Below are positions 21,270-32,253 of a DNA stretch of 64,000 bases, in pieces. Origin of the DNA: Neostethus bicornis. Its lineage: Eukaryota; Chordata; Actinopteri; Atheriniformes; Phallostethidae. A program made the translations under genes and the position numbers. Where the stretch lies: NCBI GenBank assembly GCA_902685375.1, contig CACRXE010000009.1, positions 2,501-66,500 on the forward strand, read 5' to 3'. Below the pieces are notes generated by a model. It was not told the DNA's origin. It saw nothing but the letters and a program-made list of their open reading frames with translations, and did no database searches. Each line of letters opens with the position of its first letter. Position 1 is the first letter of the stretch.

Positions 21270-23790
21270 GGATCGATCTTCTTCTTTCAGCTTTTCCCTT
21301 CAGGGGACGCCACGGCAAGTCAGTTTCTTCCATCTGATCCTATCTGCTGTATCCTCTTTGGTCACACCAACTACTGTATCTTCATGTCTTCCTTCACTGC
21401 ATCCTCTTTGGCCTTCCTCTAGTCCTCTTTCCTGGTGGTTCCAAATCCAGCATCCTTCTTCCTATGAACTCTCTCTCCTCTGTACACGCCCAAACCATCT
21501 CAGTCTTGCCTCTTGAACTTTATCCCCAAAACCTCTAACATGTGCTATTCCCCTGATGTACTCATTTCTAATCCTGTCCATCCTGGTCACTCCCAGAGAG
21601 ATCCTCAGCATCTTCATCTCTGCTACCTCCATCTATGCTTCCTGTCTTTTCTTCAGTGCTACTGTTTCTAGACCAAACAGCATGGCCGCTCTCACCACGG
21701 TTTTGTACACTTTCCGTTTCATTCTAGCTGAAACTCTTCTGTCGCACATCACACCTGATACTTTCCTCCACCCGTTCCAGCCTGCCTGAACACGCTTCTT
21801 CACCTCTTTTCCATAATCTCCATTGCTCTGGACTGTTGATCCTAGATACTTAAAATCTTCCACCTTCTTTATCTCTTCTCCCAGTAACCTCACTTTTCCA
21901 TTTGGATTCCTTTTCATTCACACACATGTGCTCTGTTTTACTCTGACTAATCTTCATTCCTCTTCTTTCTAGTGCAAACCTCCACCTCTCCAGCTTTTCC
22001 TCCAGCTTTTCCTCCTCTCACTACAGATCACAATGTCATCTGCAAACATCATTGTCCATGGAGATTCCTGTCTAACCTCGTCTGTCAGCCTGTCCATCAC
22101 CATAGCAAACAGCAAAGGACTCAGAGCAGATCCTTGGTGCAGTCCCACCCCACACACTCTTTCTCACCTACAGCACACCTCACCACTGTCGTACAGCCCT
22201 CATACATGTCCTGGACCACTCTAACATACTTCTCTGTCACACCAGACTTTCTCATACAATACCATAGTTCTTCTCGAGGTACCCTGTCATACGCTTTCTC
22301 TAGATCTACGAAGACACAGTGCAGCTCCCTCTGGCCTTCTCTGTACTTCTCTATCAGCATCCTGAAGGCAAATACTGCATCTGTAGTGCTGTTTTTAGGC
22401 ATAAAACCATACTGCTGCTCACAAATTCGTACTTTCAGATTTATTCCTCTGTAGTTACCACAACTCTCCACATCTCCCTTGTTCTTAAAAATAGGAACCA
22501 GTGCAATTCTCCTCCATTCATCAGGCATTTTCTCACTTTCTAATATCCCGTTAAACAGCAAAGTCAGAAACTCAATTGCCACCTCACCTAAGCATTTCCA
22601 TACTTCTACAAGGATATCATCAGGACCCAGAGCCTTTCCACTCTTCATCCTCTTCAGTGCCCTCTTTATTTCTACCTTACTGATCCCAGCCACTTTCCGG
22701 TCCACTATGGTAACATCTTCTACTCTTTGTTGTCTTTCATTTTCTTCATTCATCAACTCTTCAAAGTTCTCTTTCCATCTTCCCATCACATTACTGGTAT
22801 CTGTCAAAAGACATCCATTCCTGTCTTTAATCACCCTAACTTGCTGCACATCCTTCCCATCTTTGTCTCTCTGTCTTACCAACCTGTATAGGTCCATCTC
22901 TCCCTCCTTGCTGTTCAGCCTAGCATATATAGTAGGTCATCATAGGCTACTTGTTTAGCCTTTGCCACCTCTACTTTAACCTTATGCTGTATCCCCCTGT
23001 ATTTTTGCCTATTCTTTTCAGTCCTCTCAGTGTCCCACTTCTTCTTAGCCAGCCTCTTTCTTTTGATACAATCTTGCACGTCCTCATTCCACCACCACGT
23101 CTCTCTATCTATCTTCCTTCCAGATGACACACCAAGTACTCTCTTGCCTGTCTCCCTGATCGCTTTAGCTGTAGTTGTCCAGTCATCTGGAAGCTTCTCC
23201 TGCCCACCAATAGCCTGTCTCAACTCCTTTATAAAGTTCAAGCAGCACTCTTCCTTTTTCAGTTTCCACCATTTAGTCTTCTGCACTCCCTTCGTCTTTT
23301 TGAACTTCCTCACTGCTATGGTCATCTTACACACGATCACCCTGTGCTGTTTGGCTACACTGTCTCCTGCTACAACTTTGCAGTCACTGATCTCTTTCAG
23401 ATTACACCGCCTACAAAAAATGTAATCAACCTGTGTACTCCTTCCTCCACTCTTATAAGTCACCCTGTGGTCCAGCCTTTTCTTGAAATAAGTATTCACT
23501 ACAGCCATTTCCATTCTTTTTGCAAAGTCAATCACCATCTGTCCTTCTGCATTCCTGTTCTGGAGACCAAACCTGCCCATCACCTCCTCATCATCTCTGT
23601 TTCCTGCACCAACGTGGCCATTGAAGTCTGCTCCAATAATAACTCTCTCACTTCTAGGGATGCTCTGAACCACCTCATCAATTCTGACCAGAATTTCTCT
23701 TTCTCCTCGATGTCACATCCTACTTGTCTCGCATACCCACAAACAACGTATAACACCACCCCTTCAATTTCTAGTTTGAGGCTCATCTAC
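21270..23790 (-). pseudogene. RTE/Expander-type LINE, long copy 1
   Basis: Minus-strand ORF2 with endonuclease and reverse transcriptase. EN: VIIGADFNGHVGAGNRDDEE (about 23640) with the catalytic D-x-N, and a C-terminal HRV (QHRVIVCKM) near 23340. A long linker rich in Lys follows. RT: KRALKRMKSGKALGPDDILV (about 22660), GNYRGINL, QYGFMPKNSTTDAVFAFRML (22410), FVDLEKAYDRVP and FADDIVICS (about 22045). C-terminal: KKVEDFKYLGSTVQSN, then VYKTVVRAAMLFGLETVALK to about 21640. The 3' tail GGCGTCCCCTGAAGGGAAAA begins near 21310. Compared with the copy at 41730-43060, 19 residues between GIxL and VRIC are deleted in frame. Frameshifts near 22900 and 22100 break the gene; ORF2's 5' end is missing. 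Confidence 0.9.
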
Positions 23791-24034
23791 AAAGCGCACC
23801 TTCAATAAATGACAATTTTTAAAAACTTTTTCCATATAAGGCACACCGCATTATAAGGCGCTACAGTAAAGGCTGTTCAACTTTGTTCTCTAGCTATGAC
23901 CATCTCGCTTTGTTCCGCGGAAACTCTGTTTAGTCTTGTTTACTCGGCACAGCGCATCCTTTTGCTTCTTCCACTTCCTCACCATTTATTCATTGATGTT
24001 AAACGCTCTCACTTCGGCCAGAGGTAAGATCTTA

Positions 24035-25110
24035 AGCGCGAGCCCGACCCAAAATTCGGGTCGGGCCTAAAAATGTCAATCATTACGTCGGGTCGGGCTC
24101 GGGATTCTCTCTCGCTGACTTTTTTTTTTTTTTTTTAATAAATATACAGTATGTTTATAAAATGTAAACTAAAATAAGTTGTGGGTACTAAACTAAAAAA
24201 AAAAAAAAAAAAAAAAATGAATTACTCTATTCATCCCTCACCGGGGAAATTTGTTTGCTGCACTCCTTACACCGCAGCAGGCTGCCCTTCAACGGCACCA
24301 ATGGTGAGAGAAGCGGGGGTTAGGTGTCTTCTCCAAGGACCCTAGACGTGCTCTCCGTGGGACGCGAACCCGCGACCTTCTGGTCCGCGGGCGAACGCTC
24401 TAAAGGAATACTTGTTATAAAATTAATAATTTGGATAAAACAGAGAAGTAATGTTTAACTACTAAACAGGATCCGCAGGGCCAGCGCATGCTCTGCGCAC
24501 GTGAACGCCTCCTCTTAATTTGGTAATCCTCCCCTGCGCACGTCTTTATTTTATTTATTTTGAACTGGTATCCCCGATATGAAGAAGTAATAAGTTAAGG
24601 AAAAACTAAAATGATAGGAGAACTGAAATGACAAAAATGCACCGGTAAGAGTGAGGTGTGGAAAATCTTCAATTTTATTGTTCAAATGCTAGAGAAACTT
24701 GCGTTGGCTTTGCTGAGTGTAGTCAATGTGCTTTCATTGCTTTCATACGACACCAGAAAGACTGGCACCTCGACACTGAGCAGGAATTTAAACAGCTGGA
24801 CTGGCAAAAGTGATGATCGTCAAAGATCTATTTTATCATTTGTTTAAAAGACCGTCCCTCCTCTTCGCACTAAGCAGACCATCAAGGACAAGTGTGTTAG
24901 GGGTCCGATAGTGTGATTTTTTTTTTTTTAATTAAAAAAGTGTGTTCTTAAAAATGTTCCAATTTATAAATAACCCTCGCCCTCCTGAGTCCTCACAAAT
25001 AAAAGATGACATTTTGGGCTTGTTTCGAGCTAGGGCCCGCAAATCAAGTTGATTGGTCGGGCTCGGGTCGGGTTTTAATATCTGTGTGCTCGGCTGGGGC
25101 TGGATTTTTT
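24035..25110 (+). mobile_element. hAT-like remnant with BED-finger trace and GGGTCGGGCTCGGG ends
   Basis: GGGTCGGGCTCGGG-type blocks occur at 24040-24110 and 25030-25070 near the two ends, in partly inverted arrangement. Between them 24735-24843 encodes SYDTRKTGTSTLSRNLNSW, resembling the second half of a BED zinc finger (…KTGTSxLxRHL…), with the expected His replaced by Asn. Without more transposase sequence the assignment to hAT rests on that motif and on the ends. Interrupted by the SINE at 24205-24405. Confidence 0.5.
24205..24405 (-). mobile_element. tRNA-derived SINE (GATGAATAAAGTA-tail family), minus strand
   Basis: Nearly the same sequence as 31583-31797, also in minus orientation. 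The minus strand reads a tRNA-like head with B box GGTCGCGGGTTCGCGTCCC and a tail CCGGTGAGGGATGAATAGAG followed by an A/T end. The first part of the tRNA head is truncated near 24400 (…AGCGTTCGCCC). Confidence 0.85.
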
Positions 25111-25196
25111 AACCCCGATCTCACCACTGGCTGCGGCTCTATTCCCGCAGTGTTCTACTGCGTGACCGATTTTCTTGAGTTTAAACTCTGCGGTGT

Positions 25197-25220
25197 AACA
25201 GTGTGTAATTACACACTGTT
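25197..25220. repeat. 24-bp perfect palindrome
   Basis: AACAGTGTGTAA followed immediately by its own reverse complement, with no spacer. It lies in the right part of the TIR-bounded element. Confidence 0.9.
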
Positions 25221-25479
25221 GGGAGGAGCCATTTCCGGGTCTTTACACAAACACACAAATGGAAATGAGACGCCCTTTCATGTATCCCAACATGCACCGC
25301 ACACTACTTCTACTACGGGGGAAATGGAGTCGGCGGCTGCTTACCGCAGTTGCAACACCTGTTGTAGCTCAATATTGATGCATATATAAGGCGCTCCGGG
25401 TTAAAAGACGCATCGTGGACTTTAGAGAAAATTTAAGGTTTTTAGGTGCGCCTTATAATGCGGAAAATACGGTATGCTT

Positions 25480-25975
25480 GTGTTCCCTGTCTCTGGGACA
25501 GCCGTGAGAGAAAGATGCATTGTTGCAAAAAGGACTGGCCACAATGGACTGAGTTTTCTGTTGAGAAGAACAATGTGAAGTGGGAGCCACTGATGGAACC
25601 TCATCAAGGGTTTAGGCCACTGCTGCACGCCAAGTTAGGGCTCATTAAGTAATTTGTCACTTCTCTTGACAAGGAGTCAGCAGCATTTAAATACCTCCAA
25701 GATCTTTTTCTAAAGCTGTCCGAGGCTAAGGTCAAGGCTGGTATCTTCATCGGACCACAGATCAAGAAGATCGTAGAATGTGAGGATTTCGCAAAGCTGT
25801 TGAAAAGGATGGAGAGAGCGGCTTAAGGCAGTTTCGTAGCATTTGTTCATGGCTTCCTAGGTAATCACAAAGCTGAAAACTATGTGCAGTTGGTGTAGAC
25901 TCTCATAAAGAATTATGTCAAAATGGGATGCAGAATGTCTCTGAAAGTCCATATTTGAGTGGTTGGGTCTAACCA
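25480..25975 (+). pseudogene. N-terminal piece of a mobile-element-like gene, split by LINEs
   Basis: In one frame with a few stops: VPCLWDSRERKMHCCKKDWP, MEPHQGFRPLLHAKLGLIK, stop, FVTSLDKESAAFKYLQDLFL, KLSEAKVKAGIFIGPQIKK, FVHGFLGNHKAENYVQLV, stop, YVKMGCRMSLKVHI. The text then breaks into LINE sequence and resumes at 36965 with YSHLDKFKKNIGAYFKEQGE. I recall such proteins as multi-copy, apparently transposon-borne genes in fishes and arthropods, but I do not know their function or the transposon superfamily and assign none. Three stops in 160 codons make it a pseudogene. The initiation codon is not identifiable. Confidence 0.6.
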
Positions 25976-26868
25976 GTGTGTAAACAGTGGAGCAAGGACA
26001 TGGCCATGTCAACACTTCCTGAAGACCTCGACAAAACAAACAAACAGATTAATTGTCTTAAGGAAGAAATCCGTAAACTCAGTGACGAACTGAAATTAAA
26101 AATGACAGGCTGAACGCCTTCATGGATTTAGCTCACCAACAACCTCAGGCAATCACTTATGTGCCCTGGTAGCCTGACAGATCACCGCGACCTCCCGCCA
26201 GCTCAACACCCAAACATTCACTTTGGTCAGAGGTAGTGTGCAGGACCAGGAAGATCGCTGGCGCACATCTCCCGCTCTCCAACCGTTTTGAGATCCTGTC
26301 CACTACACTCGAGGCTGGCGGGGGGTCTCCCCTTAAGTCATCCAGCCAGGAACGTGCCTCGATTTCAGGTCCTGGTCAGGATGCGGCGACACGGTTGTCC
26401 CGAAATTCGACATCAGAAAAGCGCAGGGAACTTCTGCGGGCTGCGGTAAGAGAACACACGGGAGCACACCGCGACCCTGCTCATCCCACCACTCCTCCAA
26501 GCTCTGAATTGGGGACCATCACCACTCTTCCTGCGGCCGTGAGGACCATCGGCGTCACCCCTGCTGCAACCGTGGGATCCACCAGTATCACACCGTCTGC
26601 TGCCCCACGATCCATGATCATGCCTCCAGATGCAGTGCAGACCACCTCCACATCCCCTGTCAGCTCTGCGATGAAAACCCACAGAGTTCCTTCATCAGGG
26701 GCTACAATCAGTCTTAGCCCCAGCAAGCTGATTATTGGAGATTCTTTAGTCCGGCATGTTCGTGTTGCTAACAGCCTTACACTCATCAAACCAGGAGCTG
26801 TTACTAAGGACATCACCACCAACAATCATCTCTCCAATATCTATCTGCCTCCACCATCATTCCATTAT
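25976..26868 (+). pseudogene. LINE ORF1 fragment with SGNH-esterase-like block
   Basis: A short coiled-coil segment (KTNKQINCLKEEIRKLSDEL, about 26030-26095) is followed after a stop by a frame from 26236 with SNRFEILSTT, a long Pro/Ser/Thr-rich linker and SKLIIGDSLVRHVRV (about 26725-26770). GDS is block I of SGNH hydrolases, as in ORF1 proteins of L2/CR1-type LINEs. The frame stops at 26875, where a new L2 element begins, so the rest of the esterase is lost. It may have served RNA binding and membrane or lipid interaction in the LINE; that is family knowledge only. Confidence 0.65.
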
Positions 26869-27123
26869 GGCTGGTAACTTCCTGTTCCGGGTCATTTCCG
26901 GGTGAGTCGCTTTCAGCTTGAAAAAGTTCTGTTGTCCTTTTGCTGCTGTTAACTCAGCATTTAATTCATTGATTTGATCTGTTTTTAGATTATAAATAAT
27001 CTAAGTACTGTCTTTAGTTTTCCAACCATAAAACTCGCTGTTTAACCCTTTGTTGACTTTGTTGTTTACCTTTAAGCGCTACCGTTAGCATTAGCATGGC
27101 TTCCTCCTCCTCTCTCCTGCTCC

Positions 27124-27780
27124 ATGTGCCATATGTTCAGTGAGGATCCTGGCTCCTTCAGTGAGGATAGTGACAGGTGTGTAAAGTGTAGCCTTGTCTT
27201 AGATTTGGAAGCCAGGTTAGAAGAGTTAGAAACGCGGCTGCGCACAAAAGATGCTAAGGTAGCTAGCCAGGCTGTTACTAGGAGTGCCAGCCGTGCCCAG
27301 TTAGCTTCTATCCCAGCACCACCCCTGCAGCCGGGGAATATACAGGATGGGTTTGTAACGGTGAAGAATAAGAAGCGTTTTTCTGAACGCACTACCTTAG
27401 AGCACCCAAGGCTCCACATGAAAAATAGGTTCTCTCCCCTCAGCGACGCACCCGCTGAACCATCAATTCTGGTTATTGGCTCCGCTATAGTCAGACATGT
27501 GGAGCTCCCAGCGGTGACAGTCAGGTGTTATCCGGGGGCCAGAGTTGGTGACATCGAGGGAAACCTCAGGATGTTAGCCCAGAGTAAGTCTAGATTCCGT
27601 CGAATCGTGATCCACGCGGGTGGTAACGACGCCAGACGGAGATAGTCAGAGGTTCTAAAATCAAAGGTAGAGTCGGTGTGTAAGTTAGCTAAGTTTATGT
27701 CACACACTGTCATTTTCTCCCACTTTCCATCCCACTTTGGAAGGTGCCGCTCTTCTTTCCAGGAATATTCGTGACAGCCT
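27124..27780 (+). pseudogene. L2 ORF1 (esterase-type), broken
   Basis: MCHMFSEDPGSFSEDSDRCV starts at 27124; CVKC suggests a small zinc-binding site, followed by a coiled coil (LDLEARLEELETRLRTKDAK). An SGNH-like domain follows: LVIGSAIVRHVELP (27470s), where the block-I GDS is changed to GSA, and VIHAGGNDAR (27605), block III. A TAG at 27643-27645 ends the frame; the same frame continues to encode SEVLKSKVESVCKLAKFMSH beyond it, so the stop is a mutation rather than the true end. Inactive as an esterase by both criteria. Confidence 0.75.
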
Positions 27781-27865
27781 TAGTCGTTCAACCTGACAAT
27801 CCAGAGACGAGACCCAGGCACAGAGCAGTAGTTTAAAACTCTCCTCTGAGCTTCCTTCTGCGCTG

Positions 27866-30800
27866 GTGCAAACCCAACACAGGCTTAGCTCAGCAGGACC
27901 TAGCTTTAGTTTATACACAGAAAGACAAGTGAAAGGCATGAGACCCAGAAACTTAAAAGTGATAACCACCAACAGTCTCAGTAACAATGAACAGAATTAT
28001 GATATAGTTAAATGTGGCCTACTGAACATCAGATCAATTTCTTCAAAGTCCCTTCTAGTCAATGAACTCGTTAGTGATAACAAACTTAGTCTACTAGCGC
28101 TAACTGAAACTTGGCTACGACAAGATCACTATGTAAGGCTAAATGAAGCAACGCCTCCAAGTCACAATAACTACCTAAAATCCAGAAGCTCTGGGAAAGG
28201 TGGTGGTTTAGCAGTAATATCACAGTCTAGCTTACTTCTTACCCCTAAAATAAAATACACATATAATACCTTTGAAAGTATCGTACTATCTATTAACCAG
28301 CAAAACCGGAAAAAACAAAAAGCGATTTTATTCATAATTATCTACCGTCCGACAGGACCTTATTCAGAATTTTTAACTGAGTTCTCTGATTTTCTGTACA
28401 GTGTAGTTTTAGATTCTGATAAAATAGTAATAGTAGGATATTTTAATATTCACGTTGATGACTCTGGCGACTGCTTAGGAAATGCTTTCACTGCTTTACT
28501 AGATCATGTTGGTTTCACACAAAATGTAAATGAACCTACTCACTGTCACAAACACACCTTGGACCTACTTTTAACCTATGGTGTAGAGATTAGTCAGCTT
28601 AGCGTCTTTCCTCATAACCCTGTACTTTCAGACCATTTTCTAATGATGTTTCAGTTTTTATTAAAAAATGTGTCCGCTCCAATGAAAAAAACACAACTTA
28701 GAAGAACGTTATCTGAGCGATCTGTGTCTGAGTTTAAATGTCAAATTCAGCCAATAATTAGTACCATATTAAATTAATTTACTGACATTACCTCATGCAG
28801 CTCTAGTCGCAGTATTCATGACCAGTATGTCTATAGTGCTTTCCAAAGTCTTAGGGACTCACTAGATTCTGTCGCGCCTTTAAATTCCAAAGTTATTAGG
28901 CGGGACTGAGTGCCACCTTGGTTTAACTCTGATACACGCTCTCTTAAACAAGAAACCCGTAAGCTAGAAAAAGAATGGCGGCGTTCTGGATCAGAGCAAT
29001 CTCGGAACGCCTGGAAACGTAGCCTCCTAGATTATAAAAAATCTTTGCGTAAAGCTAGAAACCAGTACTATTCAACTTTAATAGCGGAGAATGAAAATAA
29101 TCCCAGATTTCTTTTTAGCACTATAGCCAGACTGACCAGCAGTCACAACACAATAGAGCCTTCCATCCCAGTTACTCTCAGCTGTGAGGATTTTCTTACA
29201 TTTTTTAATGATAAAATCTCAAATATAAGGCATAAACTGAATCAGAATCAGAATGCTTTTATTGCCATGTCAATGAGAATATCAGAGACTAGGAACTTAC
29301 TTTGATACAGCTGTGCAATATTATAAGATGAAAATAATAAAAAATAAAATAAATAAAAATAATTTTAACAAAACAGAGTGCTCAGAAAGAAAAAGAAAAG
29401 TAGTGCCATGTCATAGAAAATAATAAAAAATAATAAAGATAGTAAAGTGACAAGAGGGAGGTGACTAAGAGATGTGGGGTTCAGGTTATAACGTATTAAT
29501 TAGACTAACGGCAGAAGGGAAGAAGCTGTTTTTGTGGCGGGACGTTCTGGTCCGAATGGACCGGAGCCTCCTGCCCGAGGGGAGTCGCTCAAAAAGTCCA
29601 TGTCCAGGGTGGGAAGGGTCAGCTGCTATCCGACCTGCACGCCCCCGAGTCCTGGAGACGTACAGGTCTTCGGGAGATGGAAGGTTGCAGCCGATCACCT
29701 TCTCCGCAGAGCGCACAATGCGCTGCAGTCTGTGTTTGTCCCTGGCTGTGGCTCCAGCGTACCAGAATGAACTTATACCTACAATTAGTCCAGAGCAGGC
29801 TGAAGCTGCAGAAATGAAAGCTTCTCTAAAAACTTCTGTAACATTAGATTGTTTCACTGCTATAGACCAAACTGAGCTAACAGATGTTATTACATGCTCC
29901 AAAATATCAACCTGTCTTTTAGATCCAATTCCAACTAAGCTTTTCAAAGAAACGCTACCTGTAATTAACAAACCTATTTTAACTATAATAAATTCCTTTC
30001 TAGAAACAGGATATGTTCCACAGTTATTTAAGCATGCAGTTGTTAAACCGCTTCTAAAAAAGACCAATTTAGATCCCAGCATTCTGGACAACTATAGACC
30101 AATATCAAATTTACCTTTTATGTCTAAAATTCTAGAAAGAGTTGTAGTTAAGCAGCTGAACCGTCACCTGCAGGAAAATAGTTTTTTTGAAGAATTTCAA
30201 TCAGGGTTTAGATCACACCACAGCACAGAAACTGCGCTAGTTAGAGTGACAAACGACCTTTTATTAGCCAAAGAAAAGGGACTAATTTCAATCGTAGTTC
30301 TCTTAGACCTTAGTGCAGCCTTTGACACAAATGACCACAGCATTTTACTTCAAAGATTAGAATATGTCTTAGGGATCAGAGGAGCAGCTCTTCAATGGTT
30401 TAAATCTTATTTATCTGATAGATACCAGTTTGTTCATGTAAATGATCAGTCCTCTACTTCTACCAAAGTTAGTTTTGGTGTCCCTCAGGGCTCAGTTCTT
30501 GGACCTATTCTGTTCATGCTCTACATGCTGCCTCTGGGAAACATAATCAGAAAACACAGTATTAATTTTCACTGTTACGCAGATGATACACAATTGTACT
30601 TATCAGTCAAACCTGACCAGAGTGACCATATAGAAAAATTTAATACCTGTATCAGGGACATAAAGACTTGGATGACAATCAATTATCTCCTTTTAAACTC
30701 AGATAAGACTGAAGTTATTATAGTAGGTCCTAAAAATCTGAGAGATGTTTTTACTGACCAAGCAGTCTTCTTTGACGAAGTAACTGTGGCCTCTGGCCTC

Positions 30801-31430
30801 ACCGTTAGAAACCTAGGAGTTTTATTTGATCCAGATTTATCATTTAAAGCTCACATAGCACAGACTTGTAAAACTGCATTTTTTCACCTCCGCAACATTT
30901 CTAGAATCCGAAATATCTTATGTAAAAGTGATGCTGAAAAACTCATCCATGCATTTGTTACATCAAGATTGGATTATTGTAACGCTTTGCTCGCAGCATG
31001 TCCTAAATCTTCCCTAAAAAGTCTTCAGCTGGTTCAAAATGCAGCAGCAAGACTATTAGCAGAAACTCATAAGAAGAGATCATATTACTCCCGTGCTAGC
31101 GTCTCTTCATTGGCTTCCAATTGACTTTAGGATCAAGTTTAAAATCATCTTATTAACCTACAAGGCCCTAAACGGTATGGCTCCATCCTACAAAGTACAT
31201 TAGTGAACTTATAGTACCTCATCAACCAAGCAGAACACTCCGCTCACAAAATGCAGGGCTGTTGGTGGTTCCTAGAACTTCAAAAAGTACACTTGGAGGT
31301 AGAGCCTTTAGCTACCAAGCTCCAGTTTTATGGAATAAGCTCCCAGCTCAAGTGAGAGAGGCAGACAGTGTTCCTACATTTAAAGGGAGGCTTAAAGCAT
31401 TCCTGTTTGAACAAGCTTATCAACAGGCCA
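27866..31430 (+). pseudogene. L2 ORF2 (endonuclease-reverse transcriptase), broken
   Basis: AP endonuclease 28005-28690: GLLNIRSISSKSLLVNEL, ALTETWL (catalytic Glu), GGLAVI, then IVGYFNIHVDD where GDFN has become GYFN (loss of a catalytic Asp), and LSDHF. A linker with in-frame stops near 28785 and 28908 follows (RSLKQETRKLEKEWRRSG). A foreign fragment interrupts at 29240-29772. RT 29880-30930: NYRPISNLPFMSKILERVVV, QSGFRSHHSTETALVRVTND, LLDLSAAFD, GVPQGSVLGPILFMLYMLPL, YADDTQLYLS (about 30571-30600), NSDKTEV. After a frameshift at about 31090 the C-terminus continues to about 31430 (RAFSYQAPVLWNKLPAQVRE). The RT catalytic residues are intact but the gene is not. Confidence 0.88.
29240..29772 (-). 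mobile_element. LINE C-terminus/3' end fragment, nested antisense in the L2
   Basis: On the minus strand 29770-29490 encodes YAGATARDKHRLQRIVRSAE, KVIGCNLPSPEDLYVSR, PSHPGHGLFERLPSGRRLRS and RTSRHKNSFFPSAVSLIN, the C-terminus of a teleost non-LTR element. The 3' UTR extends to 29240 and ends with AATAAAAGCATTCTGATTCTG (minus strand). It splits the L2 linker between SNIRHKLN and ELIPTISPEQ. Because it lacks stops on the plus strand, a 550-codon plus frame (29472-31124) runs from it into the L2 RT; that frame is a chimera and not a gene. Confidence 0.75.
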
Positions 31431-31582
31431 GATAGGAACAGATTCAATTAGCTGATTTAATTACTAGTTGGCTGCTAGACAGTAAAAGCTGGGGAAAGTA
31501 TGGTACATTGGGGTTCTGTCCTCTACTTCTATATACTATTCTCTACCAGACTGCCTTGGCTCTTTCCCCGTACTCCCTACTC

Positions 31583-31797
31583 TAAATAAATAAATGAATT
31601 ACTCTATTCATCCCTCACCGGGGAAATTTGTTTGCTGCACTCCTTACACCGCAGCAGGCTGCCCTTCAACGGCGCCAATGGTGGGAGAAGCGGGGGTTAG
31701 GTGTCTTCTCCAAGGACCCTAGACGTGCTCTCCGTGGGACACGAACCCGCGACCTTCCGGTCCACGTGCGAACGCTCTAACCACGCGGCCACCGTCT
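31583..31797 (-). mobile_element. tRNA-derived SINE (GATGAATAAAGTA-tail family), minus strand
   Basis: The minus strand begins GGTGGCCGCGTGGTTAGAGC (A box, about 31797) with B box GGTCGCGGGTTCGTGTCCC (about 31740-31760), a body with CAGCCTGCTGCGGTGTAAGG and tail CCGGTGAGGGATGAATAGAG, then A/T. It lies in the 3' UTR of the L2, and TACTCCCTACTCTAA (31568-31582) and CCCTACTCTAA (about 31799-31809) flank it, suggesting a target duplication of CCCTACTCTAA. Confidence 0.88.
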
Positions 31798-32019
31798 CCC
31801 CTACTCTAACCCTCTACCCTAAACCTCTGGCTTTCTATCTCATTCATTGTTCTCAATTGTCTGTTTATTTAGAATTACACTGCTAGTTGGTACAATACAA
31901 TTCACATGTTGTCCACTTATCTCCCTCCTCTCTGGGAGAGAGCTCCATTCAGGACTCTGCGTTCCTGTCCTGGGCAAGGCCACACCGAGGAGACCTCCGC
32001 GCTTCTTCATCCCCGCTCC

Positions 32020-32253
32020 ATCAGGATGAATTCCATCTACTCATCCCCGTCCAGGACATCTCCGGGGTGTGGAGTCCCCCAGTGTTTCCATCATGATGAA
32101 GAACATCTACTCATCCCCGTACTGGACATCTCTGGGCTGAGGAGTCTCCCGTGTTTCCATCAGGATGAAGAACATCTACTCATCCCCGTCCTGGACATCT
32201 CCGGGCTGAGGAGTCTCTTGTGTTTCCATCAGGATGAAGAACATCTATTGACT
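32020..32253. repeat. 69-bp tandem repeat in the L2 3' UTR, 3.4 copies
   Basis: Units begin at 32020, 32090, 32159 and 32228 (ATCAGGATGAAGAACATCTA...). Copies 2 and 3 differ at few positions; copy 1 is more diverged and copy 4 is partial. Confidence 0.92.

Larger units (their letters stand above)
23846..25463. mobile_element. TIR-bounded non-autonomous DNA element (GCGCCTTATA family)
   Basis: A perfect 16-bp inverted repeat: CCGCATTATAAGGCGC at 23846-23861 and GCGCCTTATAATGCGG at 25448-25463, with weaker similarity outside (…GAAAATACGGTA on the right). This terminal sequence is common in teleost repeats; I cannot assign its superfamily. Inside lie a hAT-like remnant and a SINE. No transposase for this family is present. 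Confidence 0.65.

Noticed and set aside
25006..25389. 127-codon frame as a host gene
   Set aside because: It crosses the hAT-like end, a palindrome and the TIR-element end; no domain and biased composition.
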